Assembly (NCBI RefSeq): GCF_050717635.1
Contig: NZ_JBOITO010000013.1
Location: forward strand, 248,001-312,000
Reading direction: 5' to 3'
Origin: Clostridium_AD sp050717635
Lineage (GTDB): Bacteria > Bacillota > Clostridia > Clostridiales > Clostridiaceae
DNA: 64,000 nt
Shown one piece after another: positions 16,971-25,210 of this stretch. The notes under the pieces are model-generated. The model made no database searches and was not told where the DNA came from. It saw nothing but the letters and a program-made list of their open reading frames with translations. The position numbers were made by a program, and so were the translations under genes. Within the stretch, counting starts at the first letter, position 1. Every line of letters starts with the position of its first letter.

Positions 16971-17033
16971 TAGAGAAAATTAAAAGAAGATACTAAGATT
17001 ATTAATCTTAGTATCTTCTTTTAATTTTCTCTA
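16971..17033 (-). terminator. Terminator of the rnf operon, 30-bp perfect stem
   Basis: Positions 16971-17000 are perfectly complementary to 17004-17033 with a 3-nt loop. The rnfB stop codon (17031-17033) lies inside the stem. On the - strand the stem is followed by a T-rich tract (TTTTTTCTTTTCTTTC), so it terminates rnf transcripts; it should also stop readthrough from the + side. Confidence 0.9.
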
Positions 17034-17870
17034 TTTACTTGTTGCAGTTTCGCTCATGTTTACACGATCTTTTAGAGGTTTTGAGATTGCTTTTGTAGGA
17101 CACTTAGAAGCACATAGTCCGCACATTGTACATTTCTCAAAATCTATTACAGCTAAATTGTTAATCATTGTAATTGCTCCCTCAGGACAAACTCTTGCAC
17201 ACATTCCGCAAGCAATACATCCAACTGAGCAATTATCTTTAACAGATTTACCTTTTGATTTAGAGTTACATTCTATAAGAACTTCTTGTGACGCTGGAAC
17301 CATCTCTATTAGATTCTTAGGACAGATCTTAACACAGGCTCCACAAGCTACACAGTTATCCTTATAAACAACAGCCACACCATCAATGATGTGGAGGGCA
17401 TTGAAATCACAAGCTCTTACACAGCTTGCAAGGCCTAGACAACCATCACTACAAGCTTTAGAACCACCACCAGGAGCAATAACTGCTTGGCGACAATCCA
17501 TAATTCCATCATATATATATTTTTCTTTTGCAACAGTGCAAGTTCCTTTACATTTAACAAAGGCAACTTGTGGATTCTCTGTTTCAACAGATACACCCAT
17601 TATTTCTCCTATTGCTTCCGCAACAGTACTTCCACCTACTGAACATAAATTAAGGGTTGCATCGCCCTCAACTACAGCTGCAGCATAAGCATCACAACCG
17701 GGATATCCGCATGCACCGCAATTTGCGCTAGGCAGTGCTGCTCTAACTAGTGGTATTTTTGGATCAACGGGTACATGGAACTTTTTATTAGCATAACCAA
17801 GTACCACTCCAAATATAAGTCCCATACCACCAATAGTGAGTACTGGGTAAATTAAACTACTTAAATCCAT
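17031..17870 (-). CDS. rnfB: Rnf complex subunit B (iron-sulfur)
   Basis: 279 residues. A single N-terminal membrane helix is followed by the 4Fe-4S domain 'CGACGYPGCDAYA' and then ferredoxin-type clusters ('CVACGACVKICP', 'CIACGMCARVCP', 'CTMCGLCASKCP'). RnfB is the likely entry point for electrons from reduced ferredoxin in the Rnf complex, which couples ferredoxin:NAD+ oxidoreduction to ion pumping. It directly abuts rnfA (no gap) and is the last gene of rnfCDGEAB, the usual order in clostridia. The stop lies inside the terminator stem. Confidence 0.97.
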   Translation of the reverse strand: MDLSSLIYPVLTIGGMGLIFGVVLGYANKKFHVPVDPKIPLVRAALPSANCGACGYPGCDAYAAAVVEGDATLNLCSVGGSTVAEAIGEIMGVSVETENPQVAFVKCKGTCTVAKEKYIYDGIMDCRQAVIAPGGGSKACSDGCLGLASCVRACDFNALHIIDGVAVVYKDNCVACGACVKICPKNLIEMVPASQEVLIECNSKSKGKSVKDNCSVGCIACGMCARVCPEGAITMINNLAVIDFEKCTMCGLCASKCPTKAISKPLKDRVNMSETATSK

Positions 17871-18455
17871 TTAAATACCCCCCAATTTCAGACCACTAAA
17901 GCCTAAGAATGCTATAGCCATAAGTCCAGCTGTTATTAGTGAAATAGGCAGACCCTTGAAAGCTAGCGGCATATTATCGTTCTCTTCCATTCTTTCTCTT
18001 AAGCCTGATAGAAGAACAATAGCAAGCATAAATCCAAAAGAAGCTCCAAGTGCATTAACCATAGATTCTATTAGGTTATAACCCTCACCTATGTTTATAA
18101 CTGCCATACCAAGAACAGCACAGTTAGTTGTTATTAAGGGAAGAAATATTCCAAGCGCTTTGTAAAGGCTTGGTTGTGTTTTTTTGATAACCATCTCAAC
18201 AAATTGCACGAGAGCTGCAATAACTAGAACGAAGGCTAGAGTTGATAAATAAGTTATGTTGAAAAAAGTTAAAATTCTGTAAACTATGAAAGTCATAAAT
18301 GACGCTAAAATCATAACAAAGATAACTGCTAGTCCCATACCTTTTGCAGTTTCAGTTTTTTTAGAAACTCCTAGAAAAGAACATATTCCAAGGAATTTAG
18401 CTAAAACAAAGTTATTTACTAAAAATGCACTTATAAAAATCGAAAAAAGTCTCAT
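17871..18455 (-). CDS. rnfA: Rnf complex subunit A (membrane)
   Basis: 194 residues with six membrane helices. The conserved cysteines in 'LGICSFLGVS' and 'TTNCAVLGMA' correspond to those known to hold a membrane-embedded 2Fe-2S cluster between RnfA and RnfE. 'INIGEGYNLIESMVNALGA' is another typical block. Homologous to RnfE and NqrE/NqrD. Starts 35 nt after rnfE with a GGTGG ribosome site and adjoins rnfB. Confidence 0.97.
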   Translation of the reverse strand: MRLFSIFISAFLVNNFVLAKFLGICSFLGVSKKTETAKGMGLAVIFVMILASFMTFIVYRILTFFNITYLSTLAFVLVIAALVQFVEMVIKKTQPSLYKALGIFLPLITTNCAVLGMAVINIGEGYNLIESMVNALGASFGFMLAIVLLSGLRERMEENDNMPLAFKGLPISLITAGLMAIAFLGFSGLKLGGI

Positions 18456-18490
18456 TTTAATCCACCTTTCTTAATATTACTAAAGTCATA

Positions 18491-19183
18491 TTATTTTTTA
18501 CAACCATGAGAACAAGATCCGCAACCGCCACATTCACCAGTTTCTTCATTGAATTCATGAAAATGTGCAATTTTATTATTAACTTTATTTGTTTCATTAA
18601 TTGCCTTTTGATTTAATAGTGCCATTAATATACCAACGGTAATAAAAGCACCAGGTGCTAATACCATAATTATAGCAGGTTCAAAGGAGTTTCCAAATAC
18701 TTTAAATCCAAGTAGTGAACCAGCACCTAGTAATTCTCTTATAGCACCTAGAATAGCTAAGGCTATTGTAAAACCAAGGCCCATTCCTATAGCATCATAA
18801 ATCGAAGGGAATGCTTTGTTTTTTGATGCATAGGATTCTGCTCTTCCAAGTATTACACAGTTAACAACTATTAGTGGAATAAATATTCCTAGTGATTTGT
18901 ATAAAGCTGGAACATAACCTTGTAATAAAAATTGTATTAATGTAACAAAAGTAGCTATTACTGTGATATAAGCTGGTATACGAATTTTATCTGGGATTAC
19001 TTTTCTTAATAGTGAAATAATTAAGTTAGAACCAATTAAAACAACTGTAGATGCTAGTCCCATACCTAGACCATTTTTCACACTACTAGTTACAGCTAAA
19101 GTTGGACACATGGCTAAAACTTGTACAAATATTGGATTTTCTGTTATTATACCATTTCTTATTCTTTCAGAAAATGTGCTCAT
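18491..19183 (-). CDS. rnfE: Rnf complex subunit E (membrane), with cysteine-rich tail
   Basis: 230 residues with six membrane helices. The cluster cysteines sit in 'LAMCPTLAVTSS' and 'VVNCVILGRAESYASKN'. The C-terminus is extended by about 25 polar residues ending 'GECGGCGSCSHGCKK', four cysteines in eleven residues plus nearby histidines ('HFHEF'). Such a tail is not part of the core subunit and could bind metal or an additional cluster; this is inference. The gene overlaps rnfG by 1 nt. Confidence 0.96.
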   Translation of the reverse strand: MSTFSERIRNGIITENPIFVQVLAMCPTLAVTSSVKNGLGMGLASTVVLIGSNLIISLLRKVIPDKIRIPAYITVIATFVTLIQFLLQGYVPALYKSLGIFIPLIVVNCVILGRAESYASKNKAFPSIYDAIGMGLGFTIALAILGAIRELLGAGSLLGFKVFGNSFEPAIIMVLAPGAFITVGILMALLNQKAINETNKVNNKIAHFHEFNEETGECGGCGSCSHGCKK

Positions 19184-19755
19184 TATTTCGTATCTCCTTT
19201 CAATGAAGAGTTATAAAAATTAATAGCATTGTTAACACCAAGTGTTACGGCTTTTGAGGTAATAGTAGCGCCTGTAATAGCTTGTATTTGATTTTCCTTT
19301 GAAGGAGATATTTTTATAACTTCTAAGTTCTCTTCTGTAGGTTTTTCCATAAATTGATCGGAAAATTCAGGTTCTGGAGCATTAGCACCAAGACCGGGAG
19401 TTTCAGTGTGAGCCAGAATTTTAATGCCAGTAACTTTTCCGTCATTTGATAGTCCAACCATGATTTCTATTGGTCCACCGTAGCCTTTGGCTACAACTTT
19501 AATAGCATATCCAGCTATGTCAGTACCCTTAAGGCCTGTATTAACTTCAGAAATTTCTTCATTATCTTTAGTATCTACATCTGATGTCTCAAACTTATCA
19601 GCGGCAGGTAATATTTCTTTCATAGCAGTTTGTTTATCGGAAAGAACCTTATCAGCTATAGGGCCTTTTGTTATTTCATAGGCACCACCTAGTAAAAATC
19701 CTGCAATTCCTGTAATTAAAAGTAAAATTAAACCTAATTTAATATTTTCTTTCAA
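19183..19755 (-). CDS. rnfG: Rnf complex subunit G (covalent FMN)
   Basis: 190 residues: one N-terminal helix (8-25) and an extracytoplasmic FMN-binding domain. The acceptor motif TGATITS starts at residue 161, putting the expected flavinylated threonine at 164. 'HTETPGLGANA' is another family mark. FMN is attached by ApbE, encoded at 14743-15792. It directly abuts rnfD and overlaps rnfE by 1 nt, so the operon is translationally coupled. Confidence 0.96.
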   Translation of the reverse strand: MKENIKLGLILLLITGIAGFLLGGAYEITKGPIADKVLSDKQTAMKEILPAADKFETSDVDTKDNEEISEVNTGLKGTDIAGYAIKVVAKGYGGPIEIMVGLSNDGKVTGIKILAHTETPGLGANAPEPEFSDQFMEKPTEENLEVIKISPSKENQIQAITGATITSKAVTLGVNNAINFYNSSLKGDTK

Positions 19756-20685
19756 TTATTTCACCTCCCCAAAAATACGTAGAGCAGTAAACTTATCAAT
19801 AAATGGAACAAATAAGCTCATTATGAGTATTGCGTAAGATACGCCTTCAGCATAACCACCATATATACGGATTATTGTAGTTAACACACCACATCCAATA
19901 CCAAATATAAGTTGTCCACTTTTTGCCATTGGTGAAGTTGTATAATCAGTTGCCATATAGAAAGCACCGAGAATAAGTCCACCAGAAAGGATTTCATATA
20001 ATGCACTTCCAGTCATTAAACCGTCTCTACCAAATATGAAAGTTAAAATGAATACTGAACCAATATATGCTACTGGTATATGCCAACTTATTATTTTTTT
20101 GTATAGTAAATATGCTGCACCAATTAGAAGTGCAAGTACAGATGTTTCACCAATACAGCCAGCTTGATTACCAATGAAATTGCTCATTAAGCTGGGCAAT
20201 TCGCCAGCACCACTTTTAAGTATTCCAAGCGCTGTAGCAGATGAAACGCCATCAACAGTAAAATTAGTCATATGTACTGGCCAAGAGGTAAGTAAAAATG
20301 CTCTTGCAGCCAAAGCTGGATTCATTATATTTTGGCCTATTCCACCGAAAAATTGTTTTACAACAATTATTGCAAAAAATCCTCCCACAGCTGGAAGCCA
20401 AAGTGGAACTGCAGCTGGCAAGTTAAAAGCAAGTAATAAGCCAGTTACGACAGCACTGAGATCTCCAATTGTAAGTTTTCTGTGAGTAAGTTTTTGCCAT
20501 AGAGCTTCTCCAGCAACACATGATATTACAGAAATCAATGTAACTAAAAATGCTTGTATTCCAAAGAAATATATTCCGGCAAGGGTAGCAGGTATTAATG
20601 CTATTATTACGTCTCCCATTATGCCCTGCACAGAGTCATTTGATTTAATGTGTGGGGATGAAGATACTGTATACATATAAGTCAC
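19756..20685 (-). CDS. rnfD: Rnf complex subunit D (membrane, covalent FMN)
   Basis: 309 residues with about ten membrane helices. 'GQNIMNPALAARAFLL' is the conserved core, and 'DGVSSATALGIL' gives the flavin acceptor threonine at residue 151 (SSAT where many homologues have SGAT). It forms the membrane channel scaffold with RnfA/E and is homologous to NqrB. It is 6 nt downstream of rnfC. Confidence 0.96.
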   Translation of the reverse strand: MTYMYTVSSSPHIKSNDSVQGIMGDVIIALIPATLAGIYFFGIQAFLVTLISVISCVAGEALWQKLTHRKLTIGDLSAVVTGLLLAFNLPAAVPLWLPAVGGFFAIIVVKQFFGGIGQNIMNPALAARAFLLTSWPVHMTNFTVDGVSSATALGILKSGAGELPSLMSNFIGNQAGCIGETSVLALLIGAAYLLYKKIISWHIPVAYIGSVFILTFIFGRDGLMTGSALYEILSGGLILGAFYMATDYTTSPMAKSGQLIFGIGCGVLTTIIRIYGGYAEGVSYAILIMSLFVPFIDKFTALRIFGEVK

Positions 20686-20691
20686 CTCTAT

Positions 20692-22014
20692 CTATTTTTT
20701 TCTTCTATTAATATTTATTGTTCTCTTACCTTCACGGCAAGTTTGAGTTAAATGACGTTTTGCTGGGCATGCAAAAGAGCAACAAGCACACTCAATACAA
20801 TCCATACCATGTAGTTTTTCAAAATTTTCGTAATCTCCTCTTAAAACTAAAGAGCTAAGTTTTGTAGGATTTAAAAACATAGGACAAACACTCATGCATT
20901 TTCCACATCTTATGCAACTAGATTCTTCTTCTAGTTTAGCTTGATTTTTAGTTAAACAAAGTATACCAGAAGTTCCCTTAATTACTGGAATATCTAAAGA
21001 ACTTAGTGCCATTCCCATCATAGGTCCACCGGAAATTACCTTAACAGGATCCTCTTTGAATCCACCGGCAGCATCGATAATTTCACTTATAGAAGTTCCG
21101 AATTTTACTCTTAAATTCAGTGGCTCTTTAATTGCTTCGCCAGTTACTGTTAAAACTCGCTCTGTAAGGGGTTTGCCGTTTACTACAGCATTATATATCT
21201 CATATACAGTATCAACATTTTGTACTATGCATGAAACATCTGCAGGAAGCTTACCAGAAGGCAACTCTCTACCAGTAATGGCATAAATCAATTGTTTTTC
21301 TGCACCTTGAGGGTACTTTGTAACCATTGTAGTAACTTGTACATTCTTCATGTTTGCTGTGGCTTTTTCCATAGCGGCAATTGCTTCTGGTTTATTATTT
21401 TCTATCGCAATATATCCCTTTACACCAGGGAACATTTGAAGAATAATTTTTAAGCCCTCTGCGATTTCATTGGTTTTTTCTAGTAGCATTCTGTAATCAC
21501 AGGTTAAATAAGGTTCGCACTCAGCAGCATTTATTATAATACTGTCGATTACTTTATCCGCTGGAGGAGTAAGCTTAATATGAGTTGGAAAACCTGCTCC
21601 ACCCATACCAACGATACCAGCATCTTTAATGATAGCTACTAGTTCATTTTTAGATAGCTTTTCATAATCGGGGTGGGGAACGCTCGTAAGTACTTCTTCA
21701 TAAATGTTATCGTTTTCCACAATAACACACATTACCATGGTTCCATTAGTATGTAGTCTCGGCGCAACGTCTTTAACAGTTCCAGATACACTTGAATATA
21801 TTGGTGCGGATACAAAGGCTTTAGATTCACCTATCTTTTGTCCGAGTAGTACTCTGTCACCTTTTTTTACTAGAGGGTCGCAAGGTGCTCCTATATGTTG
21901 TACCATAGGAAATACTAAGTTGCCCTTTGGAAGCAAATCTTGAATTGCTTTGTGCATACTTAAGTCTTTTCTATCATTAGGGTGAATACCTTTTTTGAAA
22001 GTCAAAAGTCCCAT
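20692..22014 (-). CDS. rnfC: Rnf complex subunit C (NADH/FMN and 4Fe-4S)
   Basis: 440 residues, the shorter clostridial form without the long alanine-rich tail of proteobacterial RnfC. The N-terminal barrel-like domain, 'GMGGAGFPTHIKL' and 'NAAECEPYLTCDYRML' are the NADH/FMN-binding blocks shared with NuoF. Two 4Fe-4S motifs follow: 'CIRCGKCMSVCP' and 'CIECACCSFACP'. It is the peripheral subunit that reduces NAD+. First gene of the operon; its ATG is preceded by AAGGAGG. Confidence 0.97.
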   Translation of the reverse strand: MGLLTFKKGIHPNDRKDLSMHKAIQDLLPKGNLVFPMVQHIGAPCDPLVKKGDRVLLGQKIGESKAFVSAPIYSSVSGTVKDVAPRLHTNGTMVMCVIVENDNIYEEVLTSVPHPDYEKLSKNELVAIIKDAGIVGMGGAGFPTHIKLTPPADKVIDSIIINAAECEPYLTCDYRMLLEKTNEIAEGLKIILQMFPGVKGYIAIENNKPEAIAAMEKATANMKNVQVTTMVTKYPQGAEKQLIYAITGRELPSGKLPADVSCIVQNVDTVYEIYNAVVNGKPLTERVLTVTGEAIKEPLNLRVKFGTSISEIIDAAGGFKEDPVKVISGGPMMGMALSSLDIPVIKGTSGILCLTKNQAKLEEESSCIRCGKCMSVCPMFLNPTKLSSLVLRGDYENFEKLHGMDCIECACCSFACPAKRHLTQTCREGKRTININRRKK

Positions 22015-22329
22015 AATAAACCTCCTTGTACTTGAATTAATAATTATAGAACAAAATTATACCTATTATTACAATATATTATAAAGTTTTATTAAATTAA
22101 ATATAAAGTGAACTATGATATATATATTACACCATTTGGGCGTATAAAAGTATGCTTTTTATGAAAAAAGTAGCTGGGAAATAATGTTGTACTATTCTAA
22201 CAATTCAATAATTTTATTAAAAAATGGGTATTTATCACTATATTATAATGAAAAATGTGTGAATAATATGGTATACTTATATTTGATGTAAAAACTATAT
22301 TTACAATAAAAACTATTTAAGAAGGTAAG
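22015..22329. other. Divergent AT-rich promoter region between rnfC and the YceG gene
   Basis: About 315 bp without a gene. On the + side TATACT at 22272-22277 is a plausible -10 box for the YceG-TelA unit. On the - side a TATAAT lies near 22056-22061 ahead of rnfC, but neither has a clear -35. I see no riboswitch, operator palindrome or small reading frame here. Confidence 0.35.
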
Positions 22330-23982
22330 GTGGATATGGAAGTGCAGGGTTTGAATAATTTGGAGATTCACAGTGTTAATTTAAGTATTAATGAAGATAT
22401 TATAACAAGTTTAAAAACACAGGTTTATAAAAGAAATAAGTTTCAGTACAATTCTAATGTTGTGTTTATTCCATGTTACTTTTACAGGTTTATAGGTATA
22501 AAAAGCAATAAGGATGATTACTATCAAACCCTTTATAAATTAGATAGTGAACTAAAGAAAATAGGAGCATGTTATAAAAGATTCCATGAAGGTTTGGATA
22601 AAAACATTAGCATAAGTTTGCAGGATAAGTTAAATGATATTTGGACTAAAACAGCACATTTGGAAATTATAGATATGGCATTAATTGTAAATTCAATAAG
22701 CGATAATGGACTTTTCCCCAATTTATCAAACAAAGTTTTACTTAAGCAAATTAAAAATAATCTAAAGGGTCTTACTGAGTATTATATTAAAAGTAATGAC
22801 GGAGTAAAGAGTAGTGATATTAAAATTATTATAAATTATATAATTCATTGGATTAATATTTATTCAGCAGAATTGTTTGAAAAATTCGATTACAGAAGTA
22901 ATAATCCCAAAATAGTATTTTATGGAAATATTTCAAAAACTGAAGTGTTTTATTTGATACTATTATCAACTTTGGGGTGTGATGTTTTATACTTTAACCC
23001 TAATAATTCTGGAGCCTTCCATGAAATAGATAAGTATAATGCTTTTTCTAAGGAAATTGTCTATGACAGCACAGGAGAGATAAAACCTTTTCCTACTAAA
23101 ATAGAAGATAGAATTAAGACTACGGCTTTTAGTGCTAAGGAAGAACTTAATAGAACGCTCTTTACAGATGAATCTGGTTTTTATAGGCCTTGGCAGTTTG
23201 CTGACTATAACCTGCAGTGTGTAACGCTTCATACTACCTACGAAGAAATATATATATGGATGAAGGAAAATGGATCTATAAGAGAAGGTTTTAAAGTTAA
23301 AGGTTCAACAATAGTTATACCCAATATGTTTTCTAAAATTTGCGGTACCCACGAGAATATTGATTTATATTTTAAGGAAATTAGTGAGGTTACAACTCAA
23401 AAATTCACTAAATTTTATAAAAGACTACCTATAATGGATGCAGTGCATTTGGAATATGGAAAATTCAATCAGATATACCCTAATAATATTTTCTCGCAAT
23501 TTGATACTTCTGAAATGATTAATTCACCTTGGTGGAAGTATAAGGATTTAAGGTCTGGACTTCAAAAAAATATTGCCCAGAAAATAAAAGAATTATGCTT
23601 AAGTCCTGTAATAATAAATGTTGAACAGGAAGATTCAAGAGATTTACAAGTGGATATTTTCTCAGTGCTTATAAATCTAGATATAGAAATACTTGAACTT
23701 TTACAAGCGTATGATTACCCTGAAGAGGTTCCTAAAATAATAGTTTATAACAATGAAGAAAACGGCAACTTATCTTTTGAAGATTGTATAATGCTTACAT
23801 TTATGAATGCTATGGCAATAGATATAATTATCTATAATCCATCCGGATATAACGATATAGAAAATTTTATTTATCCTGAGTGTTATGATATTCATAGACT
23901 AGAAGATGTTACTTTTAAACTACAGTTCAGGGAACATGTGAAGAAGAAAAAAGGTTTTTTTGAAGGCTTATTCAGTAATTGA
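22330..23982 (+). CDS. YceG-like protein (PF14266-type), TelA partner
   Basis: About 550 residues, soluble, no signal peptide. It resembles Bacillus YceG ('putative component of biosynthetic module'), recognisable by 'VVFIPCYFYRFIG', 'KIVFYGNISKTEVFYLILLSTLGCDVLYFNP' and the C-terminal 'EDCIMLTFMNAMAIDIIIYNPSGYNDIENF'. In Bacillus it sits with the TelA homologue YceH and Ter stress proteins. Here a TelA gene follows 85 nt downstream, but no terD-type genes are visible. Biochemical function unknown. GTG at 22330 or ATG at 22336 are both possible starts. Confidence 0.75.
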   Translation: MDMEVQGLNNLEIHSVNLSINEDIITSLKTQVYKRNKFQYNSNVVFIPCYFYRFIGIKSNKDDYYQTLYKLDSELKKIGACYKRFHEGLDKNISISLQDKLNDIWTKTAHLEIIDMALIVNSISDNGLFPNLSNKVLLKQIKNNLKGLTEYYIKSNDGVKSSDIKIIINYIIHWINIYSAELFEKFDYRSNNPKIVFYGNISKTEVFYLILLSTLGCDVLYFNPNNSGAFHEIDKYNAFSKEIVYDSTGEIKPFPTKIEDRIKTTAFSAKEELNRTLFTDESGFYRPWQFADYNLQCVTLHTTYEEIYIWMKENGSIREGFKVKGSTIVIPNMFSKICGTHENIDLYFKEISEVTTQKFTKFYKRLPIMDAVHLEYGKFNQIYPNNIFSQFDTSEMINSPWWKYKDLRSGLQKNIAQKIKELCLSPVIINVEQEDSRDLQVDIFSVLINLDIEILELLQAYDYPEEVPKIIVYNNEENGNLSFEDCIMLTFMNAMAIDIIIYNPSGYNDIENFIYPECYDIHRLEDVTFKLQFREHVKKKKGFFEGLFSN

Positions 23983-24067
23983 TTTTTGAAAGTTAATATT
24001 GATTTTTGTGCTATAGTATAAAAATCTGAAAAATAAATTATGAAAACAGATAAAAGGAGCGATAAAT

Positions 24068-25153
24068 ATGGAAAAAGATAATGGAATACTAGTAATTGAA
24101 GATGAGAATGTTGAACAAAAGGCTAAAAGCATAAGTAATCAGCTTAAAGTATCACCACAAGTGAGACAAATTGCATCTAATATAAATATAAAGGATGCAA
24201 ACGCAGTATTAGAATTTGGAAATGAGCCGGCCCAGCAAATATCTAAATTTGCAGATCAAATATTAAATTCTATTAAATCTAGCAGTGTAGAAAATTCAGG
24301 TGTTATGATAAAAGAACTTACTAGCATAATGAAAAAATTTGACAAGCAAGATTTTGAAGAGGCCAAAACTGGATTCTTTGCAAAGCTTTTTAGTAAACCA
24401 AGTCAGGCTATAGAAAAAATGTTGGGCAAGTATAAGACCATTGGAGGAGAGATAGATAAAATTTATACTCAACTTAGTAGTTATAAAGCAGAGATAAACA
24501 ATTCTAATTTGTCACTTGAAAACTTGTACAATCAAAATTTTGAGTATTATGGAGAACTTGAGAAATATATTGCTGCAGGAAATATGGTGGTTGAAAAAAA
24601 TGAAACTGAAGATCTTCCTAAACTTCAGGCTCTAGCAAATAATGGAGAACAAATAAATGTAATAAATTATGAAAATGCTAAAGCTACTATTGAAATGCTT
24701 AAACAAAGAATTTATGATTTGGAAATGGCAAAGATGGTATCATTACAAACTGCTCCTCAAATTAAAATGATTCAAAGAGGAAATTACAAGTTAATATCTA
24801 AAGTTCATTCTGCTTTTATAATAACAATACCTGTATTTAAAAATGGAATAATTCAAGCAATTGCTTTAAAGAAGCAGAAATTAGTATCTGATTCACTAGC
24901 TGAACTTGATAGAACAACTAATGAACTACTTATGAAAAATGCTGAAAATATAAGAAGTCAAAGTGTTGATATAGCTAAACTCGCTGGAGGAACAAGTGTG
25001 AAAATCGAAACACTAGAAAAAACGTGGAATACTATTATGCAAGGCATAGAGGAAACAAAGTCTATTGAAGATGAAAACAAGAGATTAAGAGAAGCTGGAA
25101 TAATAAAATTGCATGAGATGACAGATAAACTAAAGCAGAAATCACTAGGTTAA
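24068..25153 (+). CDS. Toxic anion resistance protein, TelA family
   Basis: 361 residues, mostly alpha-helical and coiled-coil. Family blocks include 'KAKSISNQLKVSPQVRQIASNI', given in part, and 'NYKLISKVHSAFIITIPVFKN', given without its last residue; the C-terminus 'SVKIETLEKTWNTIMQGIEE' is typical. TelA proteins are linked to tellurite, colicin or envelope-stress tolerance, mechanism unresolved. It starts with ATG after AAAAGGAG and follows the YceG gene, forming the conserved yceG-telA pair. Confidence 0.88.
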   Translation: MEKDNGILVIEDENVEQKAKSISNQLKVSPQVRQIASNINIKDANAVLEFGNEPAQQISKFADQILNSIKSSSVENSGVMIKELTSIMKKFDKQDFEEAKTGFFAKLFSKPSQAIEKMLGKYKTIGGEIDKIYTQLSSYKAEINNSNLSLENLYNQNFEYYGELEKYIAAGNMVVEKNETEDLPKLQALANNGEQINVINYENAKATIEMLKQRIYDLEMAKMVSLQTAPQIKMIQRGNYKLISKVHSAFIITIPVFKNGIIQAIALKKQKLVSDSLAELDRTTNELLMKNAENIRSQSVDIAKLAGGTSVKIETLEKTWNTIMQGIEETKSIEDENKRLREAGIIKLHEMTDKLKQKSLG

Positions 25154-25210
25154 TAGACCATGAATTATAATGGAATAAGGAAAACAAAATGAAAGACATA
25201 AGGTGATTAA

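Noticed and set aside
17056..17688. Open frames on the + strand opposite rnfB
   Set aside because: Shadows of the cysteine-rich coding sequence; no ribosome sites and no recognisable product.
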